NCBI RefSeq assembly: GCF_001463885.1
Contig: NZ_BBWQ01000025.1
Location: 62,001 to 126,000 of the forward strand
Reading direction: 5' to 3'
DNA from: Aureimonas altamirensis
GTDB lineage: Bacteria > Pseudomonadota > Alphaproteobacteria > Rhizobiales > Rhizobiaceae
DNA length: 64,000 nt
Below are positions 54,497 through 64,000 of the stretch, piece after piece; the first letter of the stretch is position 1, and every line of letters begins with the position of its first letter. A program made the translations under genes and the position numbers. The notes beneath the pieces were generated by a model. That model saw only the letters and a list, made by a program, of their open reading frames with translations. It ran no database searches and was not told where the DNA came from.

Positions 54497-54499
54497 GGA

Positions 54500-55174
54500 T
54501 CAGGCGCTAGCGTTCCGCGCGCCGAAGATCGCACTGCCCACGCGAACGCCCGTCGCCCCAAAGGCGACGGCGATTTCGTAATCGCCCGACATTCCCATGG
54601 AAAGCTTTGCCAAGCCGGCTTCACGCGCCAGCTTGCGCAGAAGCGCGAAGTGCGGACCGGGGTTTTCGCCGGCCGGCGGAATGCACATGAGCCCGTCGAT
54701 CGCCAAGCCATGGACCTGTCGGCATCGTGTGACGAATTCGACTGCTTCCTGGGGCGCGATACCGGCCTTCTGCTCTTCCTCGCCCGTATTGACCTGCACG
54801 TAGAGCGATGGCGCACGCCCCTGCCGCTCGATCTCCTTTGCCAGTTCCCGGGCGATCTTCTCCCGGTCCACTGTCTCGATGACATCGAAGAGCGCAACCG
54901 CATCGGCGGCCTTGTTGGACTGTAGCGGCCCGATCAGATGCAGGCGGATATCGGGAAACTCCGAACGCAGCGCGGGGAATTTGCCTTGCGCCTCCTGCAC
55001 CCGGTTTTCGCCGAAGATGCGGTGTCCGGCCTGCAGCGTCGGGCGGATATGCTCCGCGTCGTAGGTCTTGGACACGGCAACGAGGTCGACCGAACCGTCC
55101 GGCCGCCCGGCCTCCTGCTCTGCCTTGCGCAGATGCCCCAGGACTTCAGCGAGTTGCCCGGCCACGTCGATCAT
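54500..55174 (-). CDS. yggS: YggS-family pyridoxal phosphate homeostasis protein
   Basis: A 224-aa TIM-barrel protein that binds pyridoxal 5'-phosphate and helps keep free PLP in balance. The probable PLP lysine K36 is in LVAVSKTYDAEHI. The later FGENRVQEAQGKF, HLIGPLQSNKAADAV and SMGMSGDYEIAVAFGATGVRVGSAIFG motifs are complete. The ATG at 55174 was picked because the conserved part starts there; the frame upstream crosses into the region antisense to leuS. It is divergent from leuS. Confidence 0.92.
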   Translation of the reverse strand: MIDVAGQLAEVLGHLRKAEQEAGRPDGSVDLVAVSKTYDAEHIRPTLQAGHRIFGENRVQEAQGKFPALRSEFPDIRLHLIGPLQSNKAADAVALFDVIETVDREKIARELAKEIERQGRAPSLYVQVNTGEEEQKAGIAPQEAVEFVTRCRQVHGLAIDGLMCIPPAGENPGPHFALLRKLAREAGLAKLSMGMSGDYEIAVAFGATGVRVGSAIFGARNASA

Positions 55175-55320
55175 CGAAAGCGATCTCCATTTCGTTCCAC
55201 CGGCGTCGGCTGTACCCCAGTTTGGCCGGATCCGACACCCTGCGCTGTTGACGGAGCGGACGGGGCATGGTGAAGCATCCCATAAACATAACAGCACCGC
55301 CGAAAGATCGCCGCGTCACC

Positions 55321-57963
55321 ATGGCCACAGAACGTTACAACCCGCGCGCCTCCGAACCCCGCTGGCAGGAGGCGTGGTCGAGCGCGAAGCTCTTCGAAAC
55401 GCAAGACGACGCGCCGGGTGAGAAATACTACGTGCTGGAGATGTTCCCCTACCCGTCGGGACGCATCCATATCGGCCATGTTCGCAACTATGCGATGGGG
55501 GACGTCGTCGCGCGCTACAAGCGCGCCAAGGGCTTCAACGTGCTGCATCCCATGGGGTGGGACGCCTTCGGCATGCCGGCGGAAAACGCCGCCATGCAGA
55601 ACAAGGTCCATCCGCGCGAGTGGACCTACGCCAACATCGCCGCCATGCGCGAACAGCTCAAATCGATGGGCCTGTCGCTCGACTGGTCGCGCGAATTCGC
55701 AACCTGCGATGTCGACTACTATCATCGCCAGCAGATCCTGTTCCTCGACCTACTCAAGGAAGGGCTGGCCTATCGCCGCAAGAGCAAGGTCAACTGGGAT
55801 CCGGTCGACCAGACCGTGCTGGCCAACGAACAGGTCATCGATGGGCGCGGCTGGCGCTCCGGTGCCGAGGTCGAGCAGCGCGAACTGACGCAATGGTTCT
55901 TCCGCATCACGCAATATGCCGACGAGTTGCTGCATGCGCTGGATACGCTGCCCGGATGGCCGGAAAAGGTCCGCGTCATGCAGAAGAACTGGATCGGTCG
56001 GTCCGAGGGTCTTCTGCTGCGCTGGGCCCTCGCGGGTAACGAGCGTCTGTCCGTTGCCGAGATGTCCGGCGAAGGGGTCGGCCGCGAGGTCGAAGTCTTC
56101 ACCACGCGTCCCGACACGCTGTTCGGCGCCTCCTTCATCGCGGTGGCGGCCGACCACCCGCTGGCGCGTGCGGCAGCCGCGACGGACTCGAAGCTGGCCG
56201 CCTTCATCGCCGAAATCCGGCGCGGCGGAACCAGCACGGAATCCATCGAAACGGCCGAGAAGCGGGGCTACGATACCGGCCTGCGCGCCATCCACCCGCT
56301 GGACGCATCGTGGACGGTGCCGGTCTATGTCGCCAATTTCGTGCTGATGGAGTATGGCACCGGCGCCGTCTTCGGCTGCCCGGCCCACGATCAACGCGAC
56401 CTGGAGTTTGCCCGCGCCTACGACCTGCCGGTCAAGCCCGTGGTCTTGCCCGCCGGCGCCGAGCCCACCGGCTTTGCCATCGGCGCCGAGGCCTATGTGG
56501 GCGACGGCACCTTGTTCCATTCTGGCTTTCTCGATGGGATGGCCCCGGACGACGCCTTCGACGCGGTCGCCGAACGCCTGGCCGGAACAGAGCTCAACGG
56601 ACGTCCGCAGGCCGAGCGGCGCGTCAACTTCCGCCTGCGCGACTGGGGTATCTCGCGCCAGCGCTATTGGGGTTGCCCGATACCCGTCCTCCACTGCGAT
56701 GCCTGCGGGATCGTGCCCGAGGCTCCAGAGAACCTGCCTGTCGTATTGCCCGACGATATCGATTTCGACACGCCCGGAAATCCGCTCGACCGGCATCCTA
56801 CGTGGCGGAAGGCCACCTGTCCGCAGTGTGGCGGCGCGGCCCTGCGCGAAACGGATACGATGGACACCTTTGTCGACTCGTCCTGGTATTTCGCGCGCTT
56901 CACCGCGCCGCATGCCGCCCAGCCGACCATACCCGCGCTGGCCAATGCCTGGCTGCCGGTCGACCAGTATATCGGCGGCGTCGAGCACGCGATCCTGCAC
57001 CTTCTGTATTCCCGCTTCTTCACCCGTGCCATGAGCGCCTGCGCGCACATGGCCGTCGACGAACCCTTCAAGGGCTTGTTCACGCAGGGCATGGTGGTGC
57101 ACGAAACCTATCGCGACGGGCGGGAGTGGGTGGCACCGGCGGATATCGCGCTGGAGGAAGCCGATGGTCGCCGCATCGCCCGCCGGCTGTCCACCGGGCA
57201 GGAGATCGAGATCGGCCCCATCGAGAAGATGTCCAAGTCCAAGAAGAACGTCGTGGACCCGGATGACATCATCGCCTCGTACGGGGCGGATACCGCACGA
57301 TGGTTCATGTTGTCGGATTCCCCGCCCGATCGCGACGTCATCTGGACGGAGGCCGGCGTCGAGGGCGCCTTCCGCTTCGTCCAGCGCCTGTGGCGCGTCG
57401 TCAACGAAGCGGCGGAAACGCTGCGCGCCGCGCCTGTGGGCGGCGTCACCGATCCGGCCCTGGCGATGGAAGTCCGGCGTGCGGCGCATCGGGCCGCGGC
57501 CGGCGTGGCCGACGATATCGAGCGGCTGGCCTTCAACAAGGCTGTGGCGCGCCTGTACGAGCTGGTCAACACACTGTCGGCGGCATTCTCCACGCCCGCC
57601 TTTGCCGCTGACCCTGCCGTCCGTGACGCAGGCTCGGAGGCGTTGTCCATCCTCATCCGGCTTGTGGCGCCGATGATGCCGCACCTTGCGGAAGAGTGCT
57701 GGCAGGCCGCCGGCCAGGACGGCCTCGTGGCCTCGCAACCATGGCCCAACGTCGATCCGGCTTTGCTGGTGGATGACGAAATCGTGCTGCCGGTGCAGAT
57801 CAACGGCAAGAAGCGAGCCGATCTGCGCGTTGCCAAGGACAGCCCCGTCGAAGAGATTGAAGCGGCGGTTCTCGCCCTAGATGTCGTGGTTGACGCACTT
57901 GCGGGCGCCAGCCCCAGGCGCGTCGTCGTCGTACCCGGAAGGATTGTCAATGTCGTTATCTGA
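55321..57963 (+). CDS. leuS: Leucyl-tRNA synthetase
   Basis: Charges tRNA-Leu in the cytosol. The 880-aa class Ia enzyme has the HIGH motif at H50-H53 ([11 protein letters not shown]), the editing domain with a [10 protein letters not shown] start, and KMSKS at 636-640. Full length. The ATG at 55321 gives the usual [16 protein letters not shown] start; an ATG 54 bases upstream is also in frame but would add 18 residues. lptE overlaps its 3' end by 14 bases and holA follows, the common rhizobial order. Confidence 0.97.
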   Translation: MATERYNPRASEPRWQEAWSSAKLFETQDDAPGEKYYVLEMFPYPSGRIHIGHVRNYAMGDVVARYKRAKGFNVLHPMGWDAFGMPAENAAMQNKVHPREWTYANIAAMREQLKSMGLSLDWSREFATCDVDYYHRQQILFLDLLKEGLAYRRKSKVNWDPVDQTVLANEQVIDGRGWRSGAEVEQRELTQWFFRITQYADELLHALDTLPGWPEKVRVMQKNWIGRSEGLLLRWALAGNERLSVAEMSGEGVGREVEVFTTRPDTLFGASFIAVAADHPLARAAAATDSKLAAFIAEIRRGGTSTESIETAEKRGYDTGLRAIHPLDASWTVPVYVANFVLMEYGTGAVFGCPAHDQRDLEFARAYDLPVKPVVLPAGAEPTGFAIGAEAYVGDGTLFHSGFLDGMAPDDAFDAVAERLAGTELNGRPQAERRVNFRLRDWGISRQRYWGCPIPVLHCDACGIVPEAPENLPVVLPDDIDFDTPGNPLDRHPTWRKATCPQCGGAALRETDTMDTFVDSSWYFARFTAPHAAQPTIPALANAWLPVDQYIGGVEHAILHLLYSRFFTRAMSACAHMAVDEPFKGLFTQGMVVHETYRDGREWVAPADIALEEADGRRIARRLSTGQEIEIGPIEKMSKSKKNVVDPDDIIASYGADTARWFMLSDSPPDRDVIWTEAGVEGAFRFVQRLWRVVNEAAETLRAAPVGGVTDPALAMEVRRAAHRAAAGVADDIERLAFNKAVARLYELVNTLSAAFSTPAFAADPAVRDAGSEALSILIRLVAPMMPHLAEECWQAAGQDGLVASQPWPNVDPALLVDDEIVLPVQINGKKRADLRVAKDSPVEEIEAAVLALDVVVDALAGASPRRVVVVPGRIVNVVI

Positions 57964-58513
57964 TCACGCGCGGCTGCGCAGCATCTGCACCGCCGGCGCG
58001 CTGGCCGGCCTCGCCCTCCTGGCGGCCTGCACGTCCGGCCCAGCCTACGCACCGCCACAGACATCGACGGGACCGGCTTTCGATGGCCCTGCTTTGTTGA
58101 CCGACATGCGCGGACGCGTGTCCGTGGCGGCCGCCGCGACACGCACCGACCAGCTTTTCCGCAACGCGCTTGTCTATCGTCTCAACGGTGCGGACCCTGT
58201 ATCCAGCCCCCTGTACGAGGTGCGCTACGTCGTAACCGCGCTGGACCAGGTCACGTCGGTCGAAAGTGGCACGGGCGTTCCGTCGGCGGCCTCCTACCGG
58301 ATGCAGGCCGATTACACGCTGATCCGCCTGTCGGATGGCGAGACGATCGGCGCAGGGTCGCGGTTCAGCACCGTGCCCTACGACCGCAATTCGCAGCTCT
58401 ACGCCTCGCAGAGCGCCGTGGAAGACGCGCGGGCTCGTGCGGCGCGGGAACTGGCCGACCGCGTGGGTATGGCCGTCCTGCCTGTTCTGAAGCGCGAAGC
58501 GCCGCAAAGCTGA
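57950..58513 (+). CDS. lptE: LPS-assembly lipoprotein LptE
   Basis: Outer-membrane partner of LptD in placing lipopolysaccharide on the cell surface. The 187-aa protein has a signal with lipobox LAAC, a conserved beta-strand part ([18 protein letters not shown]) and DNSQLYAS-like [26 protein letters not shown] near the end. Sequence is variable in this family, so the call rests on length, lipobox and position between leuS and holA. It overlaps leuS by 14 bases. Confidence 0.85.
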   Translation: MSLSDHARLRSICTAGALAGLALLAACTSGPAYAPPQTSTGPAFDGPALLTDMRGRVSVAAAATRTDQLFRNALVYRLNGADPVSSPLYEVRYVVTALDQVTSVESGTGVPSAASYRMQADYTLIRLSDGETIGAGSRFSTVPYDRNSQLYASQSAVEDARARAARELADRVGMAVLPVLKREAPQS

Positions 58514-58523
58514 CGCAACGGGC

Positions 58524-59561
58524 ATGGCTCAGAAGAAGGCCGGCGAGGTTGACGCATTCCTGTCGCGGCCGGACACCTCGTTTCCGGTCCTTCTGCTGTA
58601 CGGGCCCGATACCGGGCTCGTGTCGGAGCGCTCGGCGCGTGTCGCCGCCTTGTCCGGCGTCGACCTGAGCGACCCTTTCGCCAGCATCACGCTGTCGGCC
58701 GACGAGCTTGAAAAATCCATCGGCCGCCTGTTCGACGAGGCCAACACCGTCTCGATGTTCGGCGGCCGCCGCTTGATCCGGATCCGCAATGCCGGCAACG
58801 GCAAGGCCCTGGCGGATGCCGTGGCAGACCTTGCCGCCAAGCCTCCGGCCGAAACCACCATCATCATCGAGGCCGGCGAGCTGAGAAAATCATCGGCGCT
58901 CCGCGTCAATGTGGAGCGCGGTCGCGCCGCCCTCGCTTTGCCCTGCTACCCGGACGAGCAGCGTGGGCTCGACCGTCTCATCGATGAAGAATTGTCGGCC
59001 GCCGGCCTGTCCATCGACCGGGCCGGGCGAGACCTTCTGAAAAGCCGTCTCGGCGCTGACAGGCTTGCCTCCCGCGGGGAGATTCAGAAGCTGTGCCTCT
59101 ACGCGCGCGGTCAGGCCACGATCACCAGCACCGACATCCTGTCCATCGTCGGTGACGTATCGTCGGAAACGGTCGACGAGGCCATCGATGCGGCCGCCTC
59201 GGGAGAGGTTCGCCGGCTTCCCCATCTGATCGACCGCCTGATGGGATCGGGGGTGAGTGCCTTCCAGATCCAGAACCCGATGCTGCGTCATTTCCAGCAA
59301 CTGCAGCTCATGCGGCAGGAATTGGATCGCGATGGCAAATCGGTAAAGGACATCGTTGCGCGGCGTCGTGTTCATTTCAGCCGGCAAGGCGCCCTGGAAG
59401 CGGCGCTTTCGCTCTGGTCGCAGGACGCTATCGCAACGATGCTGCGACGCATGGAGACCGACATCCTGAAAAGCCGCAAGGAAGCGGCCCTTCAGCAGGT
59501 CATCACCTTTCGCCTGCTGATGGACATAGGCGTGGAAGCCGCACGCACCCGTCGAGGTTGA
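58524..59561 (+). CDS. holA: DNA polymerase III subunit delta
   Basis: Clamp-loader subunit that opens the beta clamp. The 345-aa protein has the N-terminal FPVLLLYGPDTGLVSERS, the SMFGGRRLIRIRN strand and the helical C-terminus (VDEAIDAAASGEVRRLPHLIDRLM). This is HolA layout and length. It is 10 bases after lptE and ends three bases before the converging parB stop. Confidence 0.93.
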   Translation: MAQKKAGEVDAFLSRPDTSFPVLLLYGPDTGLVSERSARVAALSGVDLSDPFASITLSADELEKSIGRLFDEANTVSMFGGRRLIRIRNAGNGKALADAVADLAAKPPAETTIIIEAGELRKSSALRVNVERGRAALALPCYPDEQRGLDRLIDEELSAAGLSIDRAGRDLLKSRLGADRLASRGEIQKLCLYARGQATITSTDILSIVGDVSSETVDEAIDAAASGEVRRLPHLIDRLMGSGVSAFQIQNPMLRHFQQLQLMRQELDRDGKSVKDIVARRRVHFSRQGALEAALSLWSQDAIATMLRRMETDILKSRKEAALQQVITFRLLMDIGVEAARTRRG

Positions 59562-59564
59562 TCC

Positions 59565-60533
59565 TCAGGCGTCGACGCTGCCGCCTTGCAACAGACGGCA
59601 TAGGTCGTCGAGCTGCTCCAGATTGCCGAATTCGAGGGTCAGCATGCCTCCCTCGCCTTTCAGGCGGACGCTGACCGGCATCTGCAACGCCTCGGTCAAC
59701 AACTTCTCGAGCGCAGCCGTATCGGCATCCTGCGGAGCATCTGCCTCCACCGGCTTTGCAGCCGCAGCCGGACCAGACTTTCGCGCACGCCGCGCCGGAG
59801 AGACGTCGTCCCCGCGCGCAAGCTTTTCGGCCTCACGGACACTCAACCCGCGCCCCACCACCTGCCGGGCGAAACCTTCCGGATCGTCCATGGAGATCGC
59901 CGTACGCGCGGCGCCGGGCGACAATTCGCCCTTCACAACCATGGTGCGGACGGCATCTGGAAGCTTCAGAAGCCGCAGCGTATTGGCGACATGGCTTCGG
60001 CTCTTGCCAAGAATGTCGGCAAGATCGGCCTGGGTGTAGCCGTGCTCGTCGATCAGCATCTCGTAACCGAGCGCTTCTTCGATGGCGTTCAAGTCGGCGC
60101 GCTGGACGTTTTCGATCAGGGCGATTTCCAGCGACTCCCGGTCGCTGATGTCCCGGATGACGACGGGAACGTCACTCAAGCCCGCAGCACGCGCCGCCCG
60201 CCAGCGCCGTTCGCCGGCGACGATCTCCAGCTCGGTCTGGCCGGGTACCTTGCGCACAAGGATCGGCTGAACGACACCGTGATTGCGCACGGACGCCACC
60301 AGTTCCGAATGATCGGCATCTTCGAAGGTTCGGCGCGGGTTCTTCGGGTTCGGCGTCAGGGCCGACACCGGCACCTTACGTTCTCCCCCGGCTTGCGGCT
60401 GGGCAATGAACGGGCGCGCAGGAAGCCCGGTCGAAGTCTCCCGACCAGCATCGCCTGCCCCACCGATCAGCGACGCCAGACCACGTCCAAGACGGGCGCG
60501 CGACTTGTCTTCCTTCATCTGGTCCCTCTTCAT
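59565..60533 (-). CDS. parB: Chromosome partitioning protein ParB
   Basis: Binds parS sites and, using CTP, spreads and loads on DNA to move the origin with ParA. The 322-aa protein has the N-terminal box RLGRGLASLIGG, the CTP-binding/ERR region EIVAGERRWRAARAAGL, ENVQRADLNAIEEA, the helix-turn-helix YTQADLADILGKSRSHVANTLRLL and a C-terminal dimerisation domain. The ATG at 60533 overlaps the parA stop (ATGA). An ATG at 60518 with AGAGGG five to six bases before is another possible start. Confidence 0.96.
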   Translation of the reverse strand: MKRDQMKEDKSRARLGRGLASLIGGAGDAGRETSTGLPARPFIAQPQAGGERKVPVSALTPNPKNPRRTFEDADHSELVASVRNHGVVQPILVRKVPGQTELEIVAGERRWRAARAAGLSDVPVVIRDISDRESLEIALIENVQRADLNAIEEALGYEMLIDEHGYTQADLADILGKSRSHVANTLRLLKLPDAVRTMVVKGELSPGAARTAISMDDPEGFARQVVGRGLSVREAEKLARGDDVSPARRARKSGPAAAAKPVEADAPQDADTAALEKLLTEALQMPVSVRLKGEGGMLTLEFGNLEQLDDLCRLLQGGSVDA

Positions 60534-61339
60534 GCGGCGAGCATTTCGCGTTCACGCTGGATCACTTCGGACGCCAGGCGGATATAAGCCTGGCTGCCGG
60601 GGCATTTCATATCGTACAGGATCGCCGGCTTGCCGAAGGACGGCGCCTCCGAAACACGGACATTGCGCGGTATGACCGTCTGGTAGACATGGTCGCCCAT
60701 GTATGTGCGCACGTCGGCCACCACCTGCTCCGCCAGATTGTTGCGGCCGTCATACATGGTCAGCACGATGCCGTGCAGCGCCAGTGTCGGGTTCAGCGTA
60801 TCGCGAACCTGCTCGACGGTTTCAAGCAACTGGCTGAGCCCCTCGAGGGCGAAGAACTCGCATTGAAGCGGCACAAGGATCGAATCCGCCGCTGCCATGG
60901 CGTTGATGGTCAGGAGGTTCAGGGAGGGAGGGCAATCGACCAGCACGAAATCGAACTGGGATCGCGTCAGGCTATGCTCGTGGAGCGCATCCCGGAGACG
61001 ATAGGCGCGCTCGGCGGCCGAGGCGATCTCCATTTCGACGCCCAGGAGGTCGAGCGTCGAGGGGATCAGCGAAAGGTTGGGCACCACCGTCTGCATGGCC
61101 GCCTGGGCCACCGACGCGTAGCCAAGCAGCACGTCATAGGAAGAGCGGTCCCGAACCGCCTTCTCGACACCGAGGCCCGTCGAGGCATTGCCCTGCGGGT
61201 CCAGATCGATCAGCAGCGTCTTTTTGCCCACCGCAGCCAAGGCCGTTGCGAGATTGATTGCCGTCGTCGTCTTGCCGACGCCGCCCTTTTGATTGGCGAT
61301 CGTTATGACCCGCATGCGCCCTGATGACAAACTATCCAC
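60530..61339 (-). CDS. parA: Chromosome partitioning ATPase ParA
   Basis: Walker-type ATPase that pulls ParB-bound origins apart. The 269-aa protein has the deviant Walker A KGGVGKT (18-24), the switch LLIDLDPQGNAS and the VLVDCPPSL motif. The GTG at 61339 has AGGAG six bases upstream; an ATG eight codons later is the alternative and closer to the conserved start VITIANQKGGVGKT. It forms an operon with parB through a four-base overlap and follows rsmG. Confidence 0.96.
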   Translation of the reverse strand: MDSLSSGRMRVITIANQKGGVGKTTTAINLATALAAVGKKTLLIDLDPQGNASTGLGVEKAVRDRSSYDVLLGYASVAQAAMQTVVPNLSLIPSTLDLLGVEMEIASAAERAYRLRDALHEHSLTRSQFDFVLVDCPPSLNLLTINAMAAADSILVPLQCEFFALEGLSQLLETVEQVRDTLNPTLALHGIVLTMYDGRNNLAEQVVADVRTYMGDHVYQTVIPRNVRVSEAPSFGKPAILYDMKCPGSQAYIRLASEVIQREREMLAA

Positions 61340-61374
61340 AGGATGCTCCTGTCGCCTCGTTCGACCGGCCCGAA

Positions 61375-61390
61375 TGTTTCACGTGAGACA
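61375..61390. other. parS-like centromere site (2)
   Basis: TGTTTCACGTGAGACA matches the consensus at 15 of 16 bases (A to G at position 13). It lies 36 bases upstream of the parA start and just after the rsmG stop, as usual for origin-proximal parS sites; it could also affect parA transcription. Confidence 0.85.
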
Positions 61391-61392
61391 GG

Positions 61393-62052
61393 TTATGCAG
61401 CCATGGGCCGGCAATTTCCGATCTCTAGGATAACGGATTCGGCTTCCGTTCTTGACGGATGCTTTACCATGTCGAAGTGCCAATGGGCAGTGGCGTCGGC
61501 AACTTCGCCTTCATGCGCCCGCCCCTTCAGGAAGTAACACACAGTTTTTGGCTGTATCGACGGCGAGACGAGCCCCAAGAGGCTGTCCAGGGATGCAAGC
61601 GCCCGGGCGCTGATGGCATCGGCCCGCCCCAGTACCGGGCCTGCCGCCTCGATCCGCTGGCAATGCACGGTTGCCGGCAGCGCCAGCTCGCGGATCACTG
61701 TGCGGAGGAAGGCTGATTTCTTGGCGTTCGCCTCCACCAGATCGACGTGATGCCCCGCCCGTTCTGCAGCAAAGCAGGCCAGAACAAGTCCGGGAAATCC
61801 ACCCCCCGACCCGATGTCGACCCAGTGCTGCACGGGCCCGGCAACCTCGTCCAGCCAAAGGCCATCTTCGATATGGCGGCTCCACAACGTCGGCACGGTC
61901 GATGGCGCAACGAGGTTGATGTGCTTCTGCCACGTACGGACGAGAGCGGCATAGGCCGCCAGCCTGTCCTGCGTTTCACGTGAAACAGGCCAGCGTTCCA
62001 GAACTGCCTTCATATCGTCGTCGGTTTTAGGCTGCGGCTTTGCTGAACTCAT
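61393..62052 (-). CDS. rsmG: 16S rRNA (guanine-527-N7) methyltransferase RsmG (GidB)
   Basis: Methylates G527 of 16S rRNA with S-adenosylmethionine; loss gives low-level streptomycin resistance. The 219-aa protein has the SAM-binding [15 protein letters not shown] and the later [13 protein letters not shown]. The ATG at 62052 fits and overlaps the end of mnmG by 26 bases. The segment PVSRETQ near residues 22-28 is encoded by a parS site embedded in the coding sequence. Confidence 0.95.
   Translation of the reverse strand: MSSAKPQPKTDDDMKAVLERWPVSRETQDRLAAYAALVRTWQKHINLVAPSTVPTLWSRHIEDGLWLDEVAGPVQHWVDIGSGGGFPGLVLACFAAERAGHHVDLVEANAKKSAFLRTVIRELALPATVHCQRIEAAGPVLGRADAISARALASLDSLLGLVSPSIQPKTVCYFLKGRAHEGEVADATAHWHFDMVKHPSRTEAESVILEIGNCRPMAA
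61972..61987. other. parS-like centromere site (3), inside rsmG
   Basis: CGTTTCACGTGAAACA matches the consensus at 15 of 16 bases (first base differs). It lies within the rsmG coding sequence and encodes part of PVSRET. The other two sites are intergenic. Confidence 0.87.
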
Positions 62053-63904
62053 GACGCCTCAAGGCTACGAGAAGGATGGCCATGGCGGCGGGCGTCATTC
62101 CGTCGATACGCTCCGCCTCGGCAAGCGAACTCGGGCGGCGCGCCGAAAGCTTCTGGACGATCTCGGTGGACAGACCCTTCAATGCCGCGAAGTCGAACCC
62201 GTCCGGGATCGCTTTCTGCTCGTCGCGCCTCAGGTTTGCCTGGTCCCGCCGCTGGCGGTCAAGGTAGACATCGTAGCTGGCTTCGATCTCTACCCGCTCT
62301 CGGATCTGGGCCGGAAGCGGCAGGATTGCATCGGCCCATACCGCCGACAGCCGATCAAGATCGACACCGTCCTGTGCCAGAAGCTGCCAGGCGGTGCGGC
62401 GGCGCCCATCCTGGTTAACGTGAAGCCCCTCTCGCTGTGCCTCGGCGGGCGTCAAAGACAAGGCCTTCAACCGCTTTTCCGCATCGACCAGTTGGGCTTC
62501 GCTGGCTTCGAAGACGGACCGGCGTTCGCGTCCGACCAGGCCAAGTTCGATGCCCTTCGGCGTCAGTCGCCGATCGGCATTGTCGGCGCGCAGCGACAGG
62601 CGATATTCCGCGCGCGAGGTAAACATGCGATAGGGCTCGGTAACGCCGGTCCGCGTCAGGTCATCGACCATGACGCCGATATAGGCTTCTTCCCGGCCGA
62701 ACAGGACGGCCTCCTGGCCGGACGCCCGGCGGGCCGCGTTAAGCCCGGCCACCAGACCCTGCGCAGCGGCCTCTTCGTAACCGGTCGTGCCGTTGATCTG
62801 CCCTGCCAGGAACAGGCCCGGTGCCTTCCGCACCTCCAGCCCACGGCTCAGCTCGGTTGGATCGACATGGTCGTACTCGATGGCGTAGCCGGGCTTGATG
62901 ATACGAACCGCCTCCAGCCCAGGAATGGACCTGAGGAACGCATCCTGAACGTCTTCCGGCAGCGAGGTGGACAGGCCGTTCGGGTAGACCGTGTCGTCGT
63001 CCAGCCCCTCCGGCTCCAGAAAAATCTGATGCCCTTCCCGGTCGCCGAACCTGACGATCTTGTCTTCGATGGACGGACAGTAGCGCGGGCCCGTCCCCTC
63101 GATCCGGCCACCATAGAGGGCCGAGCGATGGAGATTGTCGCGGATAAGCTGGTGCGTCCGCTGTGTGGTGCGTGTGATGCCGCAATCGATCTGTGGGTTT
63201 TCTATCCGGCGGGTCAGATAGGAAAAGGCATAGGGCGTCTCATCCGGCTTCTGCATCTCCAGCGAAGCCCAGTCGATGGTGCGCCCGTCCAGGCGCGCCG
63301 GGGTGCCCGTCTTCAAGCGGCCAAGGCGCAGCCCCATCCGCTCGAATGTTGCGGACAGGCCAAGCGTTGCCGCCTCCCCTACCCGCCCGGCCGGGATCTG
63401 CCGCTCGCCGAGGTGGATCAGTCCGCGCAGAAAGGTCCCGGTAGTGACAACGACATTGGCCGTGGCAAGCCTGCGTCCGTCCGCCATGATGACGGCTTCA
63501 ATGCCACCGTCATTGATGGCGATATCGAATGCATCGCCCTCGATGACAGTCAGCCCCTGTCGGCTGCGGATCGCCTGCTGCATGGCGTTGGCATACAGCT
63601 TGCGATCGGCCTGGGTCCGTGGCCCGCGAACGGCAGGCCCCTTGCGTCGGTTGAGAAGACGAAACTGTATGCCTGCCCGGTCCGCAACACGGCCCATCAG
63701 CCCATCGAGCGCGTCCACCTCGCGCACGAGATGCCCTTTGCCGATGCCGCCAATGGCCGGATTGCAGCTCATCGCGCCTATGGTCTCGAAACGATGCGTC
63801 ACCAGAGCCGTGCGCGCACCGAGGCGCGCGGCCGCATCGGCCGCTTCGCAGCCGGCATGGCCACCACCGATAACCACGACATCGAAGTTCAGGACATCCT
63901 TCAT
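62027..63904 (-). CDS. mnmG: tRNA uridine 5-carboxymethylaminomethyl modification enzyme MnmG (GidA)
   Basis: With MnmE, modifies uridine 34 of several tRNAs using FAD, NADH and tetrahydrofolate. The 625-aa protein has the FAD fold [14 protein letters not shown], the [24 protein letters not shown] and [14 protein letters not shown] regions, [16 protein letters not shown] and [17 protein letters not shown] near the C-terminal domain. The ATG at 63904 is chosen because the FAD motif starts eight residues later; a TTG further upstream is unlikely. The 3' end overlaps rsmG. Confidence 0.97.
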   Translation of the reverse strand: MKDVLNFDVVVIGGGHAGCEAADAAARLGARTALVTHRFETIGAMSCNPAIGGIGKGHLVREVDALDGLMGRVADRAGIQFRLLNRRKGPAVRGPRTQADRKLYANAMQQAIRSRQGLTVIEGDAFDIAINDGGIEAVIMADGRRLATANVVVTTGTFLRGLIHLGERQIPAGRVGEAATLGLSATFERMGLRLGRLKTGTPARLDGRTIDWASLEMQKPDETPYAFSYLTRRIENPQIDCGITRTTQRTHQLIRDNLHRSALYGGRIEGTGPRYCPSIEDKIVRFGDREGHQIFLEPEGLDDDTVYPNGLSTSLPEDVQDAFLRSIPGLEAVRIIKPGYAIEYDHVDPTELSRGLEVRKAPGLFLAGQINGTTGYEEAAAQGLVAGLNAARRASGQEAVLFGREEAYIGVMVDDLTRTGVTEPYRMFTSRAEYRLSLRADNADRRLTPKGIELGLVGRERRSVFEASEAQLVDAEKRLKALSLTPAEAQREGLHVNQDGRRRTAWQLLAQDGVDLDRLSAVWADAILPLPAQIRERVEIEASYDVYLDRQRRDQANLRRDEQKAIPDGFDFAALKGLSTEIVQKLSARRPSSLAEAERIDGMTPAAMAILLVALRRHEFSKAAA

Positions 63905-63970
63905 GCGGGTGGTTAAGCCAAGTCCGGCGACGCATGTCAATCGCCGGTCGGCGGCACCGGCCGTTTCGGC

Positions 63971-64000
63971 TTATTTGCCGATACAGAACTGCGAGAAGAT
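63971..64000 (-). CDS. mnmE: tRNA modification GTPase MnmE, C-terminal end (gene enters from the right edge)
   Basis: Reading leftward, the last nine codons give IFSQFCIGK then TAA (63973-63971). This is the characteristic MnmE tail (IFS-x-FCIGK), whose cysteine is part of the conserved C-terminal CIGK motif. It lies 66 bases upstream of mnmG, its functional partner, in the usual alphaproteobacterial order. Confidence 0.85.
   Translation of the reverse strand: MFSQFCIGK

Noticed and set aside
55750-57738. 662-codon open frame on the minus strand opposite leuS
   Set aside because: Antisense shadow of leuS, with arginine/glycine/histidine-rich composition and no domain.
62051-63916. 621-codon open frame on the plus strand opposite mnmG
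   Set aside because: It shadows mnmG, whose FAD motifs are unmistakable; the composition is not protein-like.
1-64000. Mobile elements, prophage, CRISPR arrays, toxin-antitoxin pairs
   Set aside because: No transposase, integrase, cas or recognisable toxin frames and no regularly spaced direct repeats were seen by eye; single short repeats could have been missed.

Overview
The window is GC-rich chromosomal DNA from an alphaproteobacterium, most likely of the order Hyphomicrobiales (Rhizobiales). Three things point there. The right end carries the block mnmE-mnmG-rsmG-parA-parB, converging on holA-lptE-leuS, which is usual near the replication origin in this order. The cellulose operon starts with bcsN, a rhizobial hallmark. 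The SOS box upstream of imuA is the alphaproteobacterial direct repeat GTTC-N7-GTTC. An Aurantimonas/Aureimonas-like genus is possible, but no 16S gene is present to test it. No insertion sequences, prophage genes or CRISPR arrays were found.

Layout. 1-55: 5' end of transaldolase (minus strand). 414-9273: a translationally coupled cellulose operon, bcsN-bcsA-bcsB-bcsZ plus a TPR protein. 9278-12545: cardiolipin synthase, a solitary cobF, a MarR regulator and a CueR-type copper regulator. 12748-17485: a type I secretion operon (outer-membrane lipoprotein channel, ABC exporter, membrane fusion protein) behind an AT-rich upstream region. 17503-23454: the SOS mutasome imuA-imuB-dnaE2. 23600-25125: a zincin-like metallopeptidase, a DUF1737 protein and a citrate-lyase-family enzyme. 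25231-27009: leuD-leuB. Then come an MHS-type symporter, asd, an OmpA-family lipoprotein and an AraJ-like efflux pump. 32603-32676: tRNA-Gln(CTG).

32825-41081 is a surface-polysaccharide locus. An ABC exporter (wzm/wzt), an RgpF-domain protein, two glycosyltransferases and rfbD-rfbB-rfbC lie on the minus strand, with rfbA divergent. Together these make dTDP-L-rhamnose and probably assemble and export a rhamnose-containing glycan. 41187-43397 encodes a secreted phytase-like esterase behind a three-unit PhoB box. An AraC regulator, a HAD hydrolase, a small coiled-coil protein and a thiolase follow. 46746-51158 is an RND efflux adaptor/pump pair with an AcrR-like operator. Then come acetyl-CoA synthetase and an AI-2E family membrane protein. 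From 54481 to the right end lies the origin-proximal housekeeping block, with three parS-like sites, one inside the rsmG coding sequence.

Surface functions dominate the accessory part: cellulose, type I secretion, and a rhamnose-containing glycan. That suggests a biofilm- or host-surface-associated lifestyle. No wholly new system could be proven from sequence alone. The observations most worth testing are the PhoB box on the phytase-like gene, the parS sites, the AcrR-type operator without a local repressor, the 137-base imuA/imuB overlap, the type I secretion operon with no substrate in view, and the cysteine-containing insert in the MHS transporter.
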